From Heterodera schachtii (Eukaryota; Nematoda; Chromadorea; Rhabditida; Heteroderidae), in NCBI GenBank assembly GCA_023374025.1, contig SIJG01000017.1:759671-823670 (forward strand): 64,000 nt of DNA. The letters run 5' to 3'. Each line of letters opens with the position of its first letter. Within the stretch, counting starts at the first letter, position 1. The notes under the pieces are model-generated. The model searched no databases, was not told the DNA's origin, and worked only from the letters and a program-made list of their open reading frames with translations. This document shows positions 1 through 13,768 of this stretch, piece after piece. Made by a program: the position numbers and the translations under genes.

Positions 1-593
1 AGAGAACATTCGATGGAATTGGAAAGAGTGCGAGTGGAGCAATACAAAAGGAACCAATTACACGCATAAAGAGTAGTCGTCAAGCGAAAGACTTAAAAGG
101 GAGAAAATCGAAGACAAAAGTTGGAATTGACCCACCATTATAACTCAGTCCGATTTTGCGAATCCATTTTATGTAAAACGCATCAGTTAACATAAACAAA
201 AAGGCGTGGAAAAGGTGCGGTGCCCATCGAATCACCGGGCCAAAATCGAGGCGAAAAGCGCGGAGGATCCAAAAGATAACAGCGTAAATGAAAGGATGCA
301 ACGAGGAACGCAAAGCCCACGAAGGGTCCCCTTAAATGGAGGGAGACAATCGAACACAAGGAATTAGACAATTAGAATTGCACACCGAAAACATACATTC
401 CCAAGCCAAATAACCATGTCCATAAACCATGCGATAAGCGACTTCGATGCTCTAAAAACAGTGGAAGTATGTGCATTTATGGCAATACGCAGCAGACCTG
501 GAAAACTTCATCGGGTACAAACCAAGAAATAGAAAATGCCAAACAGACAAATCGAAGTGCGACGAAATCAAGGGGGTTCGAAATTGAAAACAT
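1..593 (-). CDS. pigb: GPI mannosyltransferase 3 (PIG-B), N-terminal part
   Basis: This is the start of a glycosyltransferase family 22 protein that adds the third mannose to GPI-anchor precursors in the ER membrane. Reading the minus strand from ATG 593, the exons splice into a hydrophobic N-terminus followed by FVPDEVFQSIEVAYRMVYG (family HPDE.FQ/YWQSLEV motif), then YGHGYLAWEW, ALRSSLHPFIYAVIFW and, after another intron, YACNWFLLYCSTRTLSN. The last segment matches the conserved PIG-B motif around YC.TRTL.N. The exon ends fall at about 498 (CAG/GT), 406 (GAAT/GT) and 135 (AATG/GT). The C-terminal two thirds lie outside the window. PCMTD lies 360 bp upstream on the same strand, so co-transcription is possible but unproven. 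I saw no clear spliced-leader acceptor before this ATG. Confidence 0.85.
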
Positions 594-953
594 CAAAAAA
601 GGCAAAGACCGAGTCAGAAACAATCAGAAATATTTAAAATATTTTAAATTATATTACTTAATGAGGAAAAATAAGCATTTACAATTTTATCATCGAATTG
701 ACAAGTAAGCAAAACACTGATGGAGAAATATTTAATCCCAGGTTTTTAAAACCCGTAAATTATAAAGAAATATCAAAACTATGCAAACCGTCATTTAAAA
801 TCGCTTGATAAAACTAAAGCGGAAATGCTAAAACAAATAAAAAAAGGTGATATCTTCACCTATTTTAAAATAAAAAAAAACATTCTTGAAAGCCATTTTG
901 ACTTGTTTAATGCAAAATTTATAGGCCTTTTTGACCGATGAGTTTGTTCCTTT
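594..953. other. Intergenic spacer, AT-rich
   Basis: This 360 bp spacer lies between the stop of the PCMTD-like gene and the start of PIG-B, both on the minus strand. It is AT-rich with no coding signal I trust; the plus-strand open frame at 469-708 overlaps the PIG-B start and is a shadow. The spacing fits either a 3' UTR plus promoter or an operon gap. Confidence 0.5.
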
Positions 954-3776
<2,823 letters not shown>

Positions 3777-4039
3777 TCTTGACCACAAATTTATGATGAG
3801 GAATAGTCAACGGATAAAAATAAAATTCTGCTAAATAATGCAAATATTCTGAGTTACCTAGACTTATAATATTACTACATACTACGAAAAATGCATCCTT
3901 AAAATTTTAACCCTTTAATTTAATTTTCTCACAAACCCTAAAAACATTCAGCAAAAAACTGAGCGGTCCGGGATTTGGGTAAATCGGGTTCTACTTGGTC
4001 AAGTTTTTCAACCTGGTATCAGACCCTGAAAGAAAAAAA

Positions 4040-4440
4040 AAATATGCAAAATTTAGATTTATACTAAACCGTGAAAAACGAGAAATTAATCAATGGATAG
4101 ATGAGAGAAGAAAAAATTCTCTTTTGTGCTTACAAATTAATATTTTTTAATCTCTGTTAATTGAGAAAAAATAATTTTTCTCTTAATAAGCTTCTCCTCA
4201 TCAAGAGCTTTCGAATGATACCAAGTTTGTCCAATTTTGTTAGGCAAAAACCTTAAAAATAATTTTGAAAATAACTATTTTAATTTTAATTTTTTTAGAC
4301 AAAAATAAATTAAAAGTTAATGTTGTAGAGCGGACTCGAACCTCCGCCCTTTTTTCCTTTCCTACCTATCCACAAAAATGCTTATCTAACCACACATAGT
4401 AAATCTTTTTTGGTACTCAGGAGCTCATTTTCGGGAAGCT
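4040..4440 (-). mobile_element. tRNA-headed repeat (family X), copy 1
   Basis: On the minus strand, an end resembling CCGAAAATGAGCTCCTGAGTACC is followed by a tRNA-like head whose B box reads GGTTCGAGTCC (about 4324-4345). An AT-rich body follows, containing the core TTGGTATCATTCGAAAGCTC. The order of ends, head and core matches the copy at 27.85-30.26 kb. The tRNA-like promoter suggests RNA polymerase III transcription and a SINE-like origin. It lies just upstream of the plus-strand gene at 4524. Ends are approximate. Confidence 0.65.
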
Positions 4441-4523
4441 ATGTGATTTATTATTTTCAATATAATTTTTATTGTGCTCAAAAAACTGAATGGTTCCGTC
4501 TCTGTTGGGTTTTCAGATTCATT

Positions 4524-5597
4524 ATGGAAGGTGGACCAACTTCAATTATTACTTCTACGATTGGAAATGAATCGAATTTGAATGAATTGAATTCCGTCGT
4601 CAGTGTTGAGAATGAGACAATTACCAATTTGGAGGAAGAAGCGGATTTAATTATCAAAGCTTTTGGCGCTGACTTTGAAGAAAAGAACGCTAGACAATGC
4701 CCGGGCTGTGGAGTAAAAAAACAAACGAATCGAACGAGGGAATTCTATTTTTGTAAATCCCTTCCCATTGCAGGAAATCTACGCACAGAAAATTGGCTGT
4801 AACTATGTACGCTGTCCCAATTTGCAATGCAACACGTGGTTCTGTTGGGGTTGCGGCAAGGACGACATCAGCTGGATGCATTTTCTGGGTGAACGGAGTC
4901 ACTCATCGATTTGGAAATGATTCCAACTGTACAAATTTAGTAAAAAGATGCAAGCCCGGCTACGAGGATATCCTGAAGGCCCTCTATCCGTTGAAGTTCT
5001 TCGTGATGATGGGCGCTATTACCACTTTGTTCATCACTCCGTCGATGTTCCTCATTCTTTATTTGAGTTTCATCCGAACTTTCCATCTTTTTTCCCCATC
5101 CAATTCCTCCTTTTTTAGGTGTTTCTCCCGTTGAGTGTAAATTTTGGAGTGCCGGCATATTTCGCCAAACACACAAAGATAAACTCCGTTTTAGTCGTAA
5201 TAAGCGATTTATCCACTCCTTAATTCATTGCTCACTCACTCTCATTGTCAGAAGATCTGTCTGTTCGTCGTTCTCCTCCCAATCGGTTCCGCTTTGTCCG
5301 TTCTTTCGCTGTTTCCAATCACTTTCATTTGGCTCTTTTATTTGGCGCTTTCTTTCGTCAAACTCATTCCCATTGTTGGACAGGTAATATTGGCTATCTC
5401 TCCTCTCCCTCTCTCTCTTTCTAATTCCTTTTCAGATTTCGATGCTCTTCGAGTTCGCCGAATACATCACCAGCTTCTTCGGCTACGGGGATTGGTTCGG
5501 TTCCTACAAACGCGCCGAGGAGGGCCGACGCGCGGAGAGAGCGCGGAACAGACTGCACCGCCTTGAACAACGCAAGCGACGGATTAAAACACCATAA
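4524..5597 (+). CDS. Membrane protein with a lone RING2/IBR-like zinc domain
   Basis: The start at 4524 follows TTTTCAG by 7 bases, a likely trans-splice acceptor. Exons: 4524-4712, 4774-4888, 4941 to about 5040, 5252-5383, 5436-5597. An acidic N-terminus of about 58 residues leads into CPGCGEIYAQKIGCNYVRC, then C.4C and FCWGCGK. This is the spacing of the RING2/Rcat half-RING of RBR ubiquitin ligases (C-x2-C, G-C, C-x4-C, F-C-W-x-C). Three hydrophobic segments follow: around FFVMMGAITTLFI, around ICLFVVLLPIGSALSVL, and FIWLFYLALSFVKLIPIVG. The C-terminal tail is basic. I see no RING1 or IBR domain in front, so ligase activity is uncertain. The conserved RBR catalytic cysteine is not assigned here. 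The exon 3 donor is the least certain junction. Confidence 0.7.
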
Positions 5598-5709
5598 TTT
5601 ATATATTTTTGTTGGTGTCTTTGTTTACACATTGTTGGTCTTTTTTGCATTTGCTTTTCCCATTGATTGATATTTTACGGGTGAATTTTTTGTTGTATAA
5701 AATGCCAAA

Positions 5710-6733
5710 TTATTTGTACAAGAGGTAATGTCTAAGGCTTGGTGGAAGGTTAAGCTCAGAAATGCGTTCGATTCTTGCTTTTCCAACACTTAGTCGTATC
5801 GACCTCCGACAGATGTCCATCAGCTGTCGTGGTTCTGCTAAAAAGATTAAAATTAAATATTTTTTTGCCAATATATTCCTCGTGGACTTACGGTCCAATC
5901 CGCCCAAATATCTGAGAGTGATTTCGCAGTGTCCCCACACCGCACTGACGGCCGGGTACAGTTTTTTGCCTTTGAGGCCGCGGAAAGCGACGCCCAAATA
6001 TTTGGAGTCGGTGGCGAAGGCCAATTGGCCCTCGTCCATGTCCAACACGCAGAAAAGCTTCTCCGGCGCGACGAATGGCTGCTCATAAGGGAAGGACCAT
6101 GGCTTTGTGTTCTGTGCGTCGTGGTAGCATTTGTTCTCCACTGGCGACAGAATTGGCATTTTCAGCATTTTGTGGCACAAATTGCGCAATTTGCCCACCA
6201 ATGTTCCAGCCGAAGCCCTCAGCGTCCGCCCCAATCAGTGACACATAGCCCGGGGCGTGCAACGACGCGTCTTTGGTGGCCACGCCGACGACCGCGTGGG
6301 TGCCGCGTTGGTTGACCGGCCAATTCAACTGCCAGACGTGGAAGCCACGTGTGTAGCCAACCTTAAGAGACGAAAGCATTGGCAGAGCCTAGGGAACACT
6401 TAAATTGGAAAGTGACGCTATTAATGCTTTGGTCCCCATTTTCCACTTTTGGGTTTCCCTTTCATTCCCCCATTAATTAATTAATTAGTTAATTAATTGC
6501 CCATAAAATGACTGTCCCCTCCCCCGCGGCGTTTTGTCCTTTTGTCCCTCACTTTTCCCCGCATTCCGTCCGTGCTTTGGGCCACCGGGTGTCGGTGCAT
6601 TGTCAGCACGTCCTCCTCCTTCACGTACAAATTCAACGACCGATCCTCCGGGTTCCACGCAGTGCCTCGTCAACTCCTCCGGGCACTGTTCCGGCATGTG
6701 CAGCACCACGTCCAATTTGTACGGTCTGACCAT
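5710..6733 (-). CDS. spsb: SPRY domain/SOCS box protein (SPSB, Gustavus type), frameshifted in this assembly
   Basis: SPSB proteins are substrate receptors of ECS (Cullin-5/elongin) ubiquitin ligases. The minus-strand exons give the SPRY core: [37 protein letters not shown] joined to [43 protein letters not shown] and [13 protein letters not shown] residues. The SOCS box begins near [16 protein letters not shown] and ends [12 protein letters not shown] at stop 5710. The N-terminal exon carries LDVVLHMP, then [19 protein letters not shown] and [15 protein letters not shown]. These two blocks are in different frames, separated by one extra base in CACTGCG near 6662-6664. ATG 6733 lies downstream of a TTGTTCAG acceptor near 6765 and is the likely start. 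All other junctions are canonical, so an assembly indel is the simplest explanation. Confidence 0.82.
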
Positions 6734-7385
6734 TTCCTCGGACGATGAGTCAGCTATCTGCTGAACAAAAACGAAGTCTCTGCTGCTGACAATGAAATGG
6801 AAAAGAGCGACCACTCTTTTCTTTCTTTCTTTCTTTTTTCCTTTTCTTTATTCGTCCGCTAGCGCCAAAAATTGGAGGTCAAAGCGAGCAAAATAAAATT
6901 GATGGAGCGGAATTTCCCAGTGAATTTTCATCTGTCCCACAGCTGCTGATTGTCCCCCCAATAAATTAATTCGGTGAATTTTCAGATTCATTAAATTCCT
7001 TTTTTGTCAGTGATTACCCTTTTTGGACGAATTTATCAAAAATGTGCAATGATTGAATTATTTTAGTTGCAATTAATGCGCGGATAAACTGAAAGGGCAA
7101 AAGATAACTCAAAAATTATCAACAAAAGCCCGGGGGGATGGGCGGACCTGCTGAGGGCAAGCGGACGAAATGGGACGGCGTGAGGAGGAGGAGGACGGAG
7201 AGGCGAAAGATGGACGGACAGCGCGGGGACGACGCGGTGGCAAAACTCGCCGCTGGGGAGGAAGCTGAAGAGTAAAGTAAAATTGAAAAGCAATTGGGGA
7301 CGAGGGGATCTTCTAAGTTTAGTCTGTTGATTTTGATGATTAATAATGGGTAATTAATTCAAAACAGTGAATTTTAAATGGGTGA
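6734..7385. other. Intergenic region, nothing recognised
   Basis: It holds the probable SPSB 5' end, a CTTT-rich run near 6815-6850 and AT-rich sequence. The open frames on the minus strand at 7063-7293 are proline/leucine-rich and show no family resemblance. Confidence 0.4.
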
Positions 7386-7760
7386 CTAATCGCTGAATTT
7401 CCCCGTCGGTGCCCACCCTTTGATGCTGCTGCTTCTTCCTCCGCCTTTGCTGTGCTTGCCCCTCTTCGTCTTCCTCTGTCTCGGGGACGCGTCTGTATTC
7501 AATTTGTTTGCTGCAGTCGCTAATCGCCGCGCCTTTGGGCAGTGATTGGCGTCGGAAGTGCGTCCGTTGTGAAAAAAGCAAATGCCTGGCGGCACTTTGG
7601 AGTGATGCCAAAGGAAAGGACAGCAAATGCCCGTGGGGTAAAAGGCACAATGGCACTTTTTGTTGTCCCACGCCGGAGGTACAAGCGATCGCTGAGGCGG
7701 TTGTAGTCGCTGCTGTTGTTGCTTCACGCGTTGACTCCAAGGCGGACGACTGCGGATAAA
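7386..7760 (-). CDS. Unrecognised minus-strand coding candidate, basic, with a cysteine cluster
   Basis: A TTTATCCGCAG acceptor near 7750 precedes a stretch open in two minus-strand frames. One frame has a cysteine cluster (CHCAFYPTGICC, then single cysteines) followed by a basic tail RQRKTKRGKHSKGGG. The other gives an acidic C-terminus (VPETEEDEEG) and a lysine/glutamine tail. I cannot decide between them and recognise neither. It may be the last exon of a gene that starts in the 9-11 kb candidates. Treat it as a hint, not a model. Confidence 0.25.
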   Translation of the reverse strand, partial: FIRSRPPWSQRVKQQQQRLQPPQRSLVPPAWDNKKCHCAFYPTGICCPFLWHHSKVPPGICFFHNGRTSDANHCPKARRLATAANKLNTDASPRQRKTKRGKHSKGGGRSSSIKGWAPTGKFSD

Positions 7761-8726
7761 TTTGGAATTGGTCACCAGCCGAACGGGAAGAATGATTGGC
7801 GATCGGAACGGGAGGCCAAGCGATCAGCTGGGGACACTGACGTATGGGAAGAGGCGAACAGGAGGGATCTGTTGAAGGAAGGCAAAGATGAATAGAAAAA
7901 GGAGGAATGGATGTGGTCAGTGATCACGGAAGTCTTTAAAAGCCGATTGATCACCATTGAAAGCACTGATCGGAAGGCAAAAACAGCGAAAGAAACTCCA
8001 AAGAATTATTTGTATTTGGAGGAACGAACAAACCCAAGAAAAGAGACTAAAAACAAGTGGTGCTGGGCGAATGGGTGGGAATGAATGATGGCACCGTTCT
8101 CCCCCCCCCCCTCCCCCCCCCCCCTTTTTTTCGTTTTTGGATGGCCTTTTTCGGCTGCCGCTGACAGCCGTTCGCCCCCCCCCCCCCCTCGTCCTTTAAC
8201 TCAATCGTGTTTTGAACTGATCTTATCGGACGGAAAGAGAAGACAGGGTGAAAAAAAAATTTGTTATTTAATTAATTCTCGGTATTTTGAAACTGAAAAT
8301 AATTGTCATAAATTCAACTATTGGTCATTATTTAAATATTCCAAAATCGAATTATAATTTTATTTTCTTTGATTGTTGCCTTTTGTCCTTGAAAAATTTG
8401 ACATTCTCTCCGCCAAATCATTCATTTTAAATGATAAGACAAATGACAGAAAAGGAAATGAACTCAAAAAGGGACAAATGGGGGGATTTAATTTTGAAGG
8501 CATAACATTTAAAGGGCAAATTCTCTAATTAGTTTCAATTTAAGCAATTAAATTTGATCGTCTGCAAAATTAACAACGGAATTTGTCATAAATGTCCAAG
8601 GAAATGACAAAAAATGTTAAACAATTTATTTTTGTTAAACATTTGAGTACATTTATATAGAATGAAGGGATAAGCTTAATAAGTCTTAGGAGAGGTGAAA
8701 GCCCCTCACTACCCGCCCCCCGGTAA

Positions 8727-9304
8727 TTAATGCTTATCAGATGACCCCTCCCCCCCCCCCCTCCCCTCTCTCTCCTCCGTCCCCTCTCTGCCCGTACCTC
8801 CGCCCAATTGACCGCCCCCCTCCTTTGCGCTTTCTACAGCTTCTCCCTCCTCTGCTCCAACTTCCGCTGTCAGTAAGCCGTTGTTCGTCTCCAGCAGCAG
8901 TTCCAATTGCTTCTCCCCCTGCTTCTCTCTCCCCCACCGCCGCTTTTTCCCCTCCTCCTCCCCCCGCTGCTCCTCCGTTTCCGTCTCCGTCTCCCCCCAA
9001 TTGGCGTTCCTCTTCCGTTTCCTCCTCCTCATCCCTTCTGCTCGTTCTCTTTCGATTTCATTCACTTCCGTTTCGCTTTTTGCCCTTTTCCTTCTCTTCA
9101 ATTTAAACGACTTAATGTGTACGTCCCGGAAAATAGGAGAAGAAGAAGCGAAAGACGATGGCATTAATCCCGGCATTAATTCATTGGTGCCGAAGTGATG
9201 ATTTTCGGCCAGTTGAAAAGATGAAGAAATGTTTTCCATTGAAAATGAATGGAATGGAGCAGCACTCGATAAAGCCAAAAATACTAGGAAAAATGCAGGA
9301 ATGG
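8727..9304 (-). CDS. Unrecognised candidate exon with hydrophobic leader, glutamate/arginine rich
   Basis: After a CTTATTTTCAG acceptor near 9305, the minus strand is open for almost 200 codons. It begins SIPAFFLVFLALSSAA, which resembles a signal peptide core, then has FSMENISSSFQLAENHHFG and a basic segment SFKLKRRKR, and continues as low-complexity Glu/Arg/Gly. A second frame from the same acceptor ends after about 40 codons at 9181 and joins in phase with the upstream candidate at 10034-11001. The Glu-rich part may be an artefact of the G/C-skewed DNA. No family is recognised. Confidence 0.25.
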
Positions 9305-10033
9305 ACTGAAAATAAGAAAGGCAAAAGTGAATGAATTGAACGGACGAACGAATGAAAGGATGCGATCGAAATGGGCTGGGGATGATGCCTCGGAAAAGCG
9401 CCCAAAAAGCGAAAGTGACGGAACGACGGGTGGGCGGGAAGGAATATGCTGCTGCACTCTGACGGAGGGCGGCGGGGGGGGGGGGGGCAGACGCCCCGGG
9501 GGGAGGCAACAGAGACGAGCAGTCAGACATCGCCGAAGGGATATAATGGGAGGAGGGCAAAAGCAGCAGCAGTCGAAGAGGGGAGAGCTGCCGATGTGCT
9601 GCTATTTCTGGACGTGTTCTCCTCTCGTGCTGCTAAGGGTGGGCGAAAATAGAAATGTGCAGACACGACACGACGAGCGCAGAAAAGAAAGGGAATTTGG
9701 GGGGGGGGGAGAGAGAGGGGGCACGAGAAACAAACAAACGCCGGGGGGGGGGGGACAATGATGATGACAAATGGAACAACAAAAGCAGCGAAAAGAAACG
9801 TAGGTACTGAATGATGAGCAGCAATGGGGGCATGTGTATTATTACATTTGACGAGAGGGGGGGGGGGGGGGGAATTTAAATGGCCAATTAATTAATTTCA
9901 ACAAAAAGACTAAGCATAAAATAAATTATTTACTCAAAAAAAAATTAGGGGAAGACCAAATTTAATTTTCAATAGCCTAATGATTTGAATTTGATTGTCT
10001 AAAACGCACATTCAATTTATTAATTCAAATTAC

Positions 10034-11001
10034 CATATTGAAAGGCCTCGTTGTCCAAGTGGTGGCTGTGGAAGTGATCAGAGTTATGAGCATTCAATTC
10101 GGATGGGAAGTGTTGCTGGTGAGCCGAAGGAAAAGAGACAAAGCCATTGGAAAGGACCGAACACTGAAAAAGCACTCACTTAACAATGCTTTTAAATTGG
10201 CTTTAATTTTCGTCATTTGCCCTCCCTCCCCTCGTGCCACTTTTCTTTGCTGTCGTTTGTCCATTCCTTCGCCGTTCCATTCGAATGCCTTCGACTGAAA
10301 CGGCGCCTTTTGCTCGTCTTCCAAAGTGACCAATGCGAAGTCGTTGTCCTCAATGAACAGCTGACTTCCGCCAGAGGAATCGACGGCAAAAGAGACGGAA
10401 TGTTTCAAAGGGACGGACGAGCGGTTGTTCTCCGTCGGCGGAGAGTGTCCTTCGGCCTTTCTTCGCTTTCTCTTCAGCGCATTTGCCATTTCATGCGCCG
10501 TTGGCGGACCAATTTTGTAGATTTTGTCGGCTCCTTCGGTGCTTACGCTGCTACTGCTGCTACTCCGAGCCAACAAAATCTGATTAATGATAAATTCGAG
10601 TATTTGTGGGTGGCCCTTCAAATTTCAAAAAAAAAACATTGTCTGGGGAAGGGGGGAGCGGGAATGGTCCCATTGGTGGGGGGGGGGGGAGTGTACAAAC
10701 GAAACGGAGTAAAAATTTCAGAAAAATGAAATAGATCAAGAAGAGTAATAAAAAAAAACTCAGTTTTTCTTTGGAATTTCTGTTTCGTTCCGTTCCTTTT
10801 CATTTCATTTGCCAATTTTACCTAATATTTTTCTTCGACGTTTACCGTTCTCTGGTCAATGTCCACCGTCGCCGGCTCCGATCGCGCCCTTTTCCACGTC
10901 CGCCGACCATTCCTCCGTTTGATCGGACTTCGCCGCGAATTGTTTCGAGTGGGAGAAATTGAAGAAGCAACGGCCATAAAATGGCGTTGAAGCCAATCCA
11001 T
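10034..11001 (-). CDS. Unrecognised multi-exon gene candidate, basic/serine-rich N-terminus
   Basis: ATG 11001 opens MDWLQRHFMAVASSISPTRN, then an Arg-rich stretch ending ATVDIDQRT at a GT donor (10846). The next exon starts in phase at TTAATCAG (about 10579) with ILLARSSSSSSVSTEGADK, then LKRKRRKAE, SVSFAVDSSGGSQLFIEDND and FALVTLEDEQKAPF, closing at AGAAAA/GTGG. A third exon joins in phase: QHFPSELNAHNSDHFHSHH and LDNEAFQY, donor at 10034. Three junctions keeping phase argue for a real gene, but I do not recognise the family. The nuclear-localisation-like KRKRR and Arg-rich start suggest a basic protein. The downstream end is unknown. Confidence 0.45.
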
Positions 11002-12564
11002 AACGATGGTTCATGCGTTAGCGTGAAGGAGGAGAACAATTGTGGAGACGGACAATAAGAAAATGGCAAATGGAAGAGCAAATAGAGGGGAGGGGGAGAT
11101 TGGGAATAAATTGGAAAATCCATTGGGAGGGGGAGGAAATATCGGGAAAACAAAACCCGGAGAGGGGAGGGGGGTTCGGAAAAATAAAGCATGGGGGGGG
11201 GTGTGTTACTGAAAAACCCTACAACAAATGCCATCCCCCGGGGCATACCCGTTCAGAAAGAAAGCGCTTCCTAGAAAAGCACATTTCGATGGATAATTAA
11301 ATTAGCACGAGAAAAGAATGCCCAGAGGATGGAAATAAACAAAATTCAAATTGGTGGCCCAAAGAAAAAGACATGGAATAAATCTGTGTCCAATCCAACA
11401 ATTAGCGGGAACAAAAGCATGGGAGGACATCGGAGGGAGTTCGCCTGGGCGGATGTGCTTTTTAGTGGCCGAGGGACCGCGGGGGGGGGGGGGGGGTTTG
11501 CCATTTGCACATTCGGCACCGAATTCGGCTGGGACAGACAATGGCGCTGGGGGGGGGGGGGGAAGACGACGGCTAAGGGTCCGTCCAATTGGCCTACCCC
11601 TCCCCCTCGGCTTATCCCATCCATCCCATTTCCACCACTCATATCCACCCAACTGCCAGCCCTCCCCACTCCTCCTTCTCATCCCAGCGGTGGGGCTGGT
11701 CATTCGCCTGGCAGGGAAAAGTGAAGTGAGAAATAAATTATTCTTCAATTCCCGGGAGGGAAAACGCCGCCAAAAAGAGGCGGAGATGGGGGGGGGGGGG
11801 AGGGAGGGCTAAGCAGTGCCGAAAATGGAGAGAAATGATGACGGAGACGAGCCAAGAAACATGAGACTATTTGTACCAACAGCACATTCTTAAACCTAAG
11901 AGATGTGCTTATATAATGGGGAGGGGGGGGGGGGGCACAAATCCTCAATTTAAAAGTCCCACTCTGCTGATTTATCAGCATTTTGCTGCTTTTCAAGGGG
12001 TCAAAGGTGATTTTTTTGAGATGCCGATTTGCTAAATTTTGGAAAAAATCCTTAAAATGGCCATTTTAATGAAAACTGCTAAAAAGTCCCAACTTTTCAG
12101 GTTTATGGCGATACTGTATGTTGGTTTTTTTGTGTATGAATTTTTATTAGGGTTAGACCAGCAGCCCCGAATATCCCCAAAAACACCTTTTATCATTAAA
12201 ATAAAAAAAATTTTATTGGCTGTAAATTGTACACACAAGTACCGAAAATTTATGACAATTTTTTGGCGAAAATGGCATTTGTCTACGAAGTCACTCATCA
12301 ATTATCCCGAAAATGATGATAACATTGAAATGCTTATCAAAAATTGGTAAAGCCCTAATTTATTCATTTGTGAATGAGAAAAATCAAATACAGCAAGAAC
12401 ATTTAAATACATAACACGTCCAACATTTAGGTCCTATAATCATATCAATCAATCAAATTCATTTTTTACTGTTTCTGATCAGTGATCACCACTCGGCCCT
12501 GGCAAATTGTCGAGAAGCCTTCATAAACAAAAAAATAAAAAATACGTATTGAGACCAAGATTGT
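11002..12564. other. Intergenic region with poly(G) runs, no gene recognised
   Basis: It contains G runs at 11481-11496, 11551-11562, 11787-11799 and 11924-11935, pyrimidine-rich stretches, and an AT-rich part (12030-12360). The overlapping open frames on both strands are rich in Pro/Gly and look like by-products of base skew. Confidence 0.5.
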
Positions 12565-13768
12565 TCACCCATTGTCGAATCCACTTGGTGCGATGAAAGA
12601 AATCTCAATTTGCTTCTTTCGTGCAATAAATTCATCCATCTCCTTCATCCATTTGCTCTCATCGCATCCAATTGGACAACGGATGAGCAAAAAACCATAT
12701 TCACCGTCCACTTCTTCTTGTGACGATATCAACTTCTCCCCGGTGAATGCGTTGGTCAGTTCAAATGGCCCAACGTCAGGAAGCGGAAGGTACGGCACAA
12801 AAAGAATATAAATGACGAAATTAACAGGAGAAGAAGCGATGAAAAATGCCTAAAAAGAAGACAAAAATAGGAAAAAGACGAATTAAATTGGACAAATCAC
12901 CGCTTTGATTTGTTCCACAATTGTCGACCATTGTTGCTCCATCTCAAACTCAATTCTGACATAAAACAGCTTCGGCAAATTGTCGCGATGAGGCGTGAAC
13001 AGCCATTTAGCCACCGCTTGGCCATCCGACGCATTGGCACTGTCATCAGGCGGAAATTCGGGAAAAATGTCGAAACCGAGATTGACAATTTGGAGAGACG
13101 GACAATTGCAGAGAAAGGATGGTTCAAATTGGCGGATTTGACGAAACGTAATTGGGTTCAAAATCATCTCACGGATGGTATCCTTGAACATCGGCCAAAT
13201 GATGAGCACAATAAACTCCAAAATGCGAACATTTACAGTGGAAATGTCAAATTTTGTTTCATATGTGGTGAAAAAACGGTGAAAACGGCGGAGAAAAGCG
13301 AGCACATTGCGGTCGAAAAAGCTGGAAATCAGAAGAAAGCGTGATTGATGATCACAAATAATTACAAATTCAATTCATTTTTTACGTGATCGAAATGCCT
13401 CTGAATCCGATGAATTTGTTCGGCAACGCATTTTGCGTGATTGGCAATTCTTTTCCATCGGAATTGACAATTTCCATTTTCTTTGCGCCATTCTCTCCTA
13501 TTTTGCTTCGAATTTCCATGTTGCCCAATGTCCATTTGCGTGTTTTAAAATGTTCGTCCACTCGGTGATCAAATCGGTGGCTGATCATCGCAATTCCGAG
13601 GCCAAGCTGAGAGCGTGGAAGCAAATCGAACACTTTAAGCCAACAGTCGGCAGAGATGAAGCTGAAAACGGAAAAGCTTAATGACTACCAGGAAAATTAA
13701 ATTCAAAATTTGAATTATTACATCGCTTTTTCCATTTCTTTCTCCGCTTCTTCCGGATTGTGCGACAT
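12565..13768 (-). CDS. F-box-like protein of the Globodera-type expanded family
   Basis: Start ATG 13768 gives MSHNPEEAEKEMEKA. After a short intron the F-box-like helix region follows: ISADCWLKVFDLLPRSQLGLG, MISHRFDHRVDEHFKTRKW, then NALPNKFIGFRGI. A second intron leads to NVLAFLRRFHRFF, FEPSFLCNCPSLQ, FPEFPPDDSANASDGQAVAKWL and TPHRDNLPKLFYVRIE. The last exon has FELTNAFTGEKLISSQEEVDG and LLIRCPIGCDESKW, ending at stop 12565. This order is, from my knowledge, typical of a large family annotated as F-box proteins in Globodera and Heterodera, and is the best taxonomic clue in the window. F-box proteins link substrates to SKP1-cullin ubiquitin ligases. The substrate is unknown, and no signal peptide is visible. 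Confidence 0.8.

Larger units (their letters stand above)
8090..11935. repeat. Cluster of poly(G)/poly(C) mononucleotide runs
   Basis: Pure C runs occur near 8101-8125, 8174-8188 and 8748-8762. Pure G runs occur near 9473-9487, 9700, 9744, 9857-9872, 10678-10690, 11192, 11481-11496, 11551-11562, 11787-11799 and 11924-11935. They are separated by 50-1000 bp and lie in non-coding or doubtful sequence. The strand carrying G switches from minus to plus near 9 kb. Such runs are prone to length errors in assemblies. Confidence 0.8.

Noticed and set aside
10034..10120. Reticulocalbin/calumenin-like exon (HHLDNEAFQY)
   Set aside because: Only a few residues resemble the family; no EF-hand follows in any frame.
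11302..11812. 148-153 codon frames on both strands near 11.3-11.8 kb
   Set aside because: Pro/Gly-rich translation of G/C runs with no splice or family support.
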